In this document: positions 63,387 to 64,000 of the stretch, in pieces
Layout of the letters: each line of letters begins with the position of its first letter
How positions within the stretch are numbered: the stretch's first letter is position 1
Source of the DNA: Gaeumannomyces sp. JS-464
Lineage: Eukaryota > Ascomycota > Sordariomycetes > Magnaporthales > Magnaporthaceae
Assembly: GCA_002197995.1 (NCBI GenBank)
Contig: NGZR01000008.1
Span: 806,001-870,000 of the forward strand
Reading direction: 5' to 3'
DNA: 64,000 nucleotides
The notes under the pieces: model-generated
Databases searched by the model: none
The model's input: the letters and a program-made list of their open reading frames with translations, nothing else
What the model was told of the DNA's origin: nothing
Made by a program: the position numbers and the translations under genes

Positions 63387-63735
63387 TGTCAGACTTTTTA
63401 GCACCAAAGAAGGATTTCGTTCTGATTCTGGCTTCAAGATAGTGGGTCGGGTCATCCAGAAACAGTTGCTTCTTTTTCTCGTCTTCTCGACAAGAAACTT
63501 CTGCGTCTCTTTTTATACATGGCCATCTCTGATAGACTCCGGGTTCTGCGGGCACCCTGTCCACGGGTGCGGCCTTCGACGTCCTTGTCCTCCGGCTTCG
63601 TGTTCTGGCCTGAGACCGGGACCAGTGTGCCCAGTTCCAGACTTGTTTTATCCCTGTATTCCTTCGGGCCTTCCGACAGGTTGTTTCCAGTGTCTCGCTA
63701 GTGCTTTCTGGCCAGCCATCTTGCGAGGTGTTACA
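63387..63735 (-). mobile_element. LTR-like repeat, family M (about 349 bp)
   Basis: On the minus strand TGTAACACCTCGC (63735) to AAAAGTCTGACA (63387), with a TATA-like ATGTATAAAAAGAG. Similar to 21986-22296, including about 60 shared bases before the TGTAA end (to 63793). Confidence 0.6.
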
Positions 63736-64000
63736 TGTAGAAACTCCATGAGCATTCTGGTAGAAAATTTGCTCCAAGGCCGTTTTTAGGCTGACAAACC
63801 CGGACTGATTCCGGCAGTCGATGAATTTCAGTGCGTGCAAAAATTAACGCCCATTTTTAATTGCGGGCCAAAGTTTGTAAGCAGCGAAGCTGGTGTGCAT
63901 AGGGGTTACACGGGCCAGCGGGTGCAAAGAGCAAATTCAGGGCGTCTTCCGAAATAGCCTCTATTAAAGCAGCTTCTGGTGCACATTTACAATCTTAGTA
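63736..64000. other. Right edge, no gene called
   Basis: A minus frame of about 46 codons between stops (reading SEDALNLLFAPAGPCNPYAH) lies near 63855-63995. It could be the last exon of a gene beyond the window, but this is unproven. Confidence 0.3.

Noticed and set aside
1..64000. CRISPR arrays, bacterial operons or prophage
   Set aside because: No regularly spaced direct repeats, no Shine-Dalgarno-linked gene strings; introns and eukaryotic transposons dominate.

Overview
The window is eukaryotic and reads as a transposon-rich filamentous ascomycete (Pezizomycotina). The reasons are short GT..AG introns (55-96 bp) with CTAAC-like branch sites, fungal families (GH18 chitinase, GT61 transferase, Zn(II)2Cys6 factor, a DUF7168-type protein, a small cysteine-rich secreted protein), fungal transposons (Fot1/pogo, Tc1/mariner, PIF/Harbinger, a LINE), and an AT-rich relict that looks RIP-mutated. 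The genus cannot be fixed from this sequence.

Region 1-11.7 kb: a DUF7168-like gene runs off the left edge on the minus strand, followed by orphan genes (3036-3755, 5832-6367, 8827-9547) and a J-domain gene (9996-11612). Between them lie solo mini-LTRs, one nested in another, a RIP-like Fot1 relict and a Harbinger MITE split by an LTR. Region 11.7-24.5 kb: a 556-bp MITE, a RING-H2 gene with a duplicated intron/exon unit, a secreted 8-cysteine protein, a severely 5'-truncated LINE with a 14-bp target duplication, and a 575-residue orphan with weak Ulp1 resemblance. Region 24.5-36 kb: several solo LTRs, a coiled-coil RING gene, a short Zn(II)2Cys6 gene, and a duplicated block split by a MITE whose empty site is still present at 62.36 kb.

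Region 36-45 kb: an apparently intact Tc1/mariner element (36392-38047, DD34E), a GT61 glycosyltransferase with two homopolymer frameshifts, and a multi-pass membrane orphan. Region 45-50 kb: one 4.68-kb PIF/Harbinger element with a SANT/Myb ORF, a decayed HARBI1-type transposase and three inserted LTRs. Region 50-64 kb: nested LTRs, an intact GH18 chitinase with one 58-bp intron, a decayed Fot1/pogo element with perfect 49-bp inverted repeats, a LINE 3' half carrying RNase H, another MITE, a solo LTR and an orphan gene.

The most striking feature is a set of very small LTR-like elements (137-315 bp; TGT...ACA ends, mostly exact 5-bp duplications). They are all solo, fall into at least eight sequence families and are repeatedly nested, and no gag-pol gene is present in the window. 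The host genes look like scattered singletons rather than a pathway cluster.
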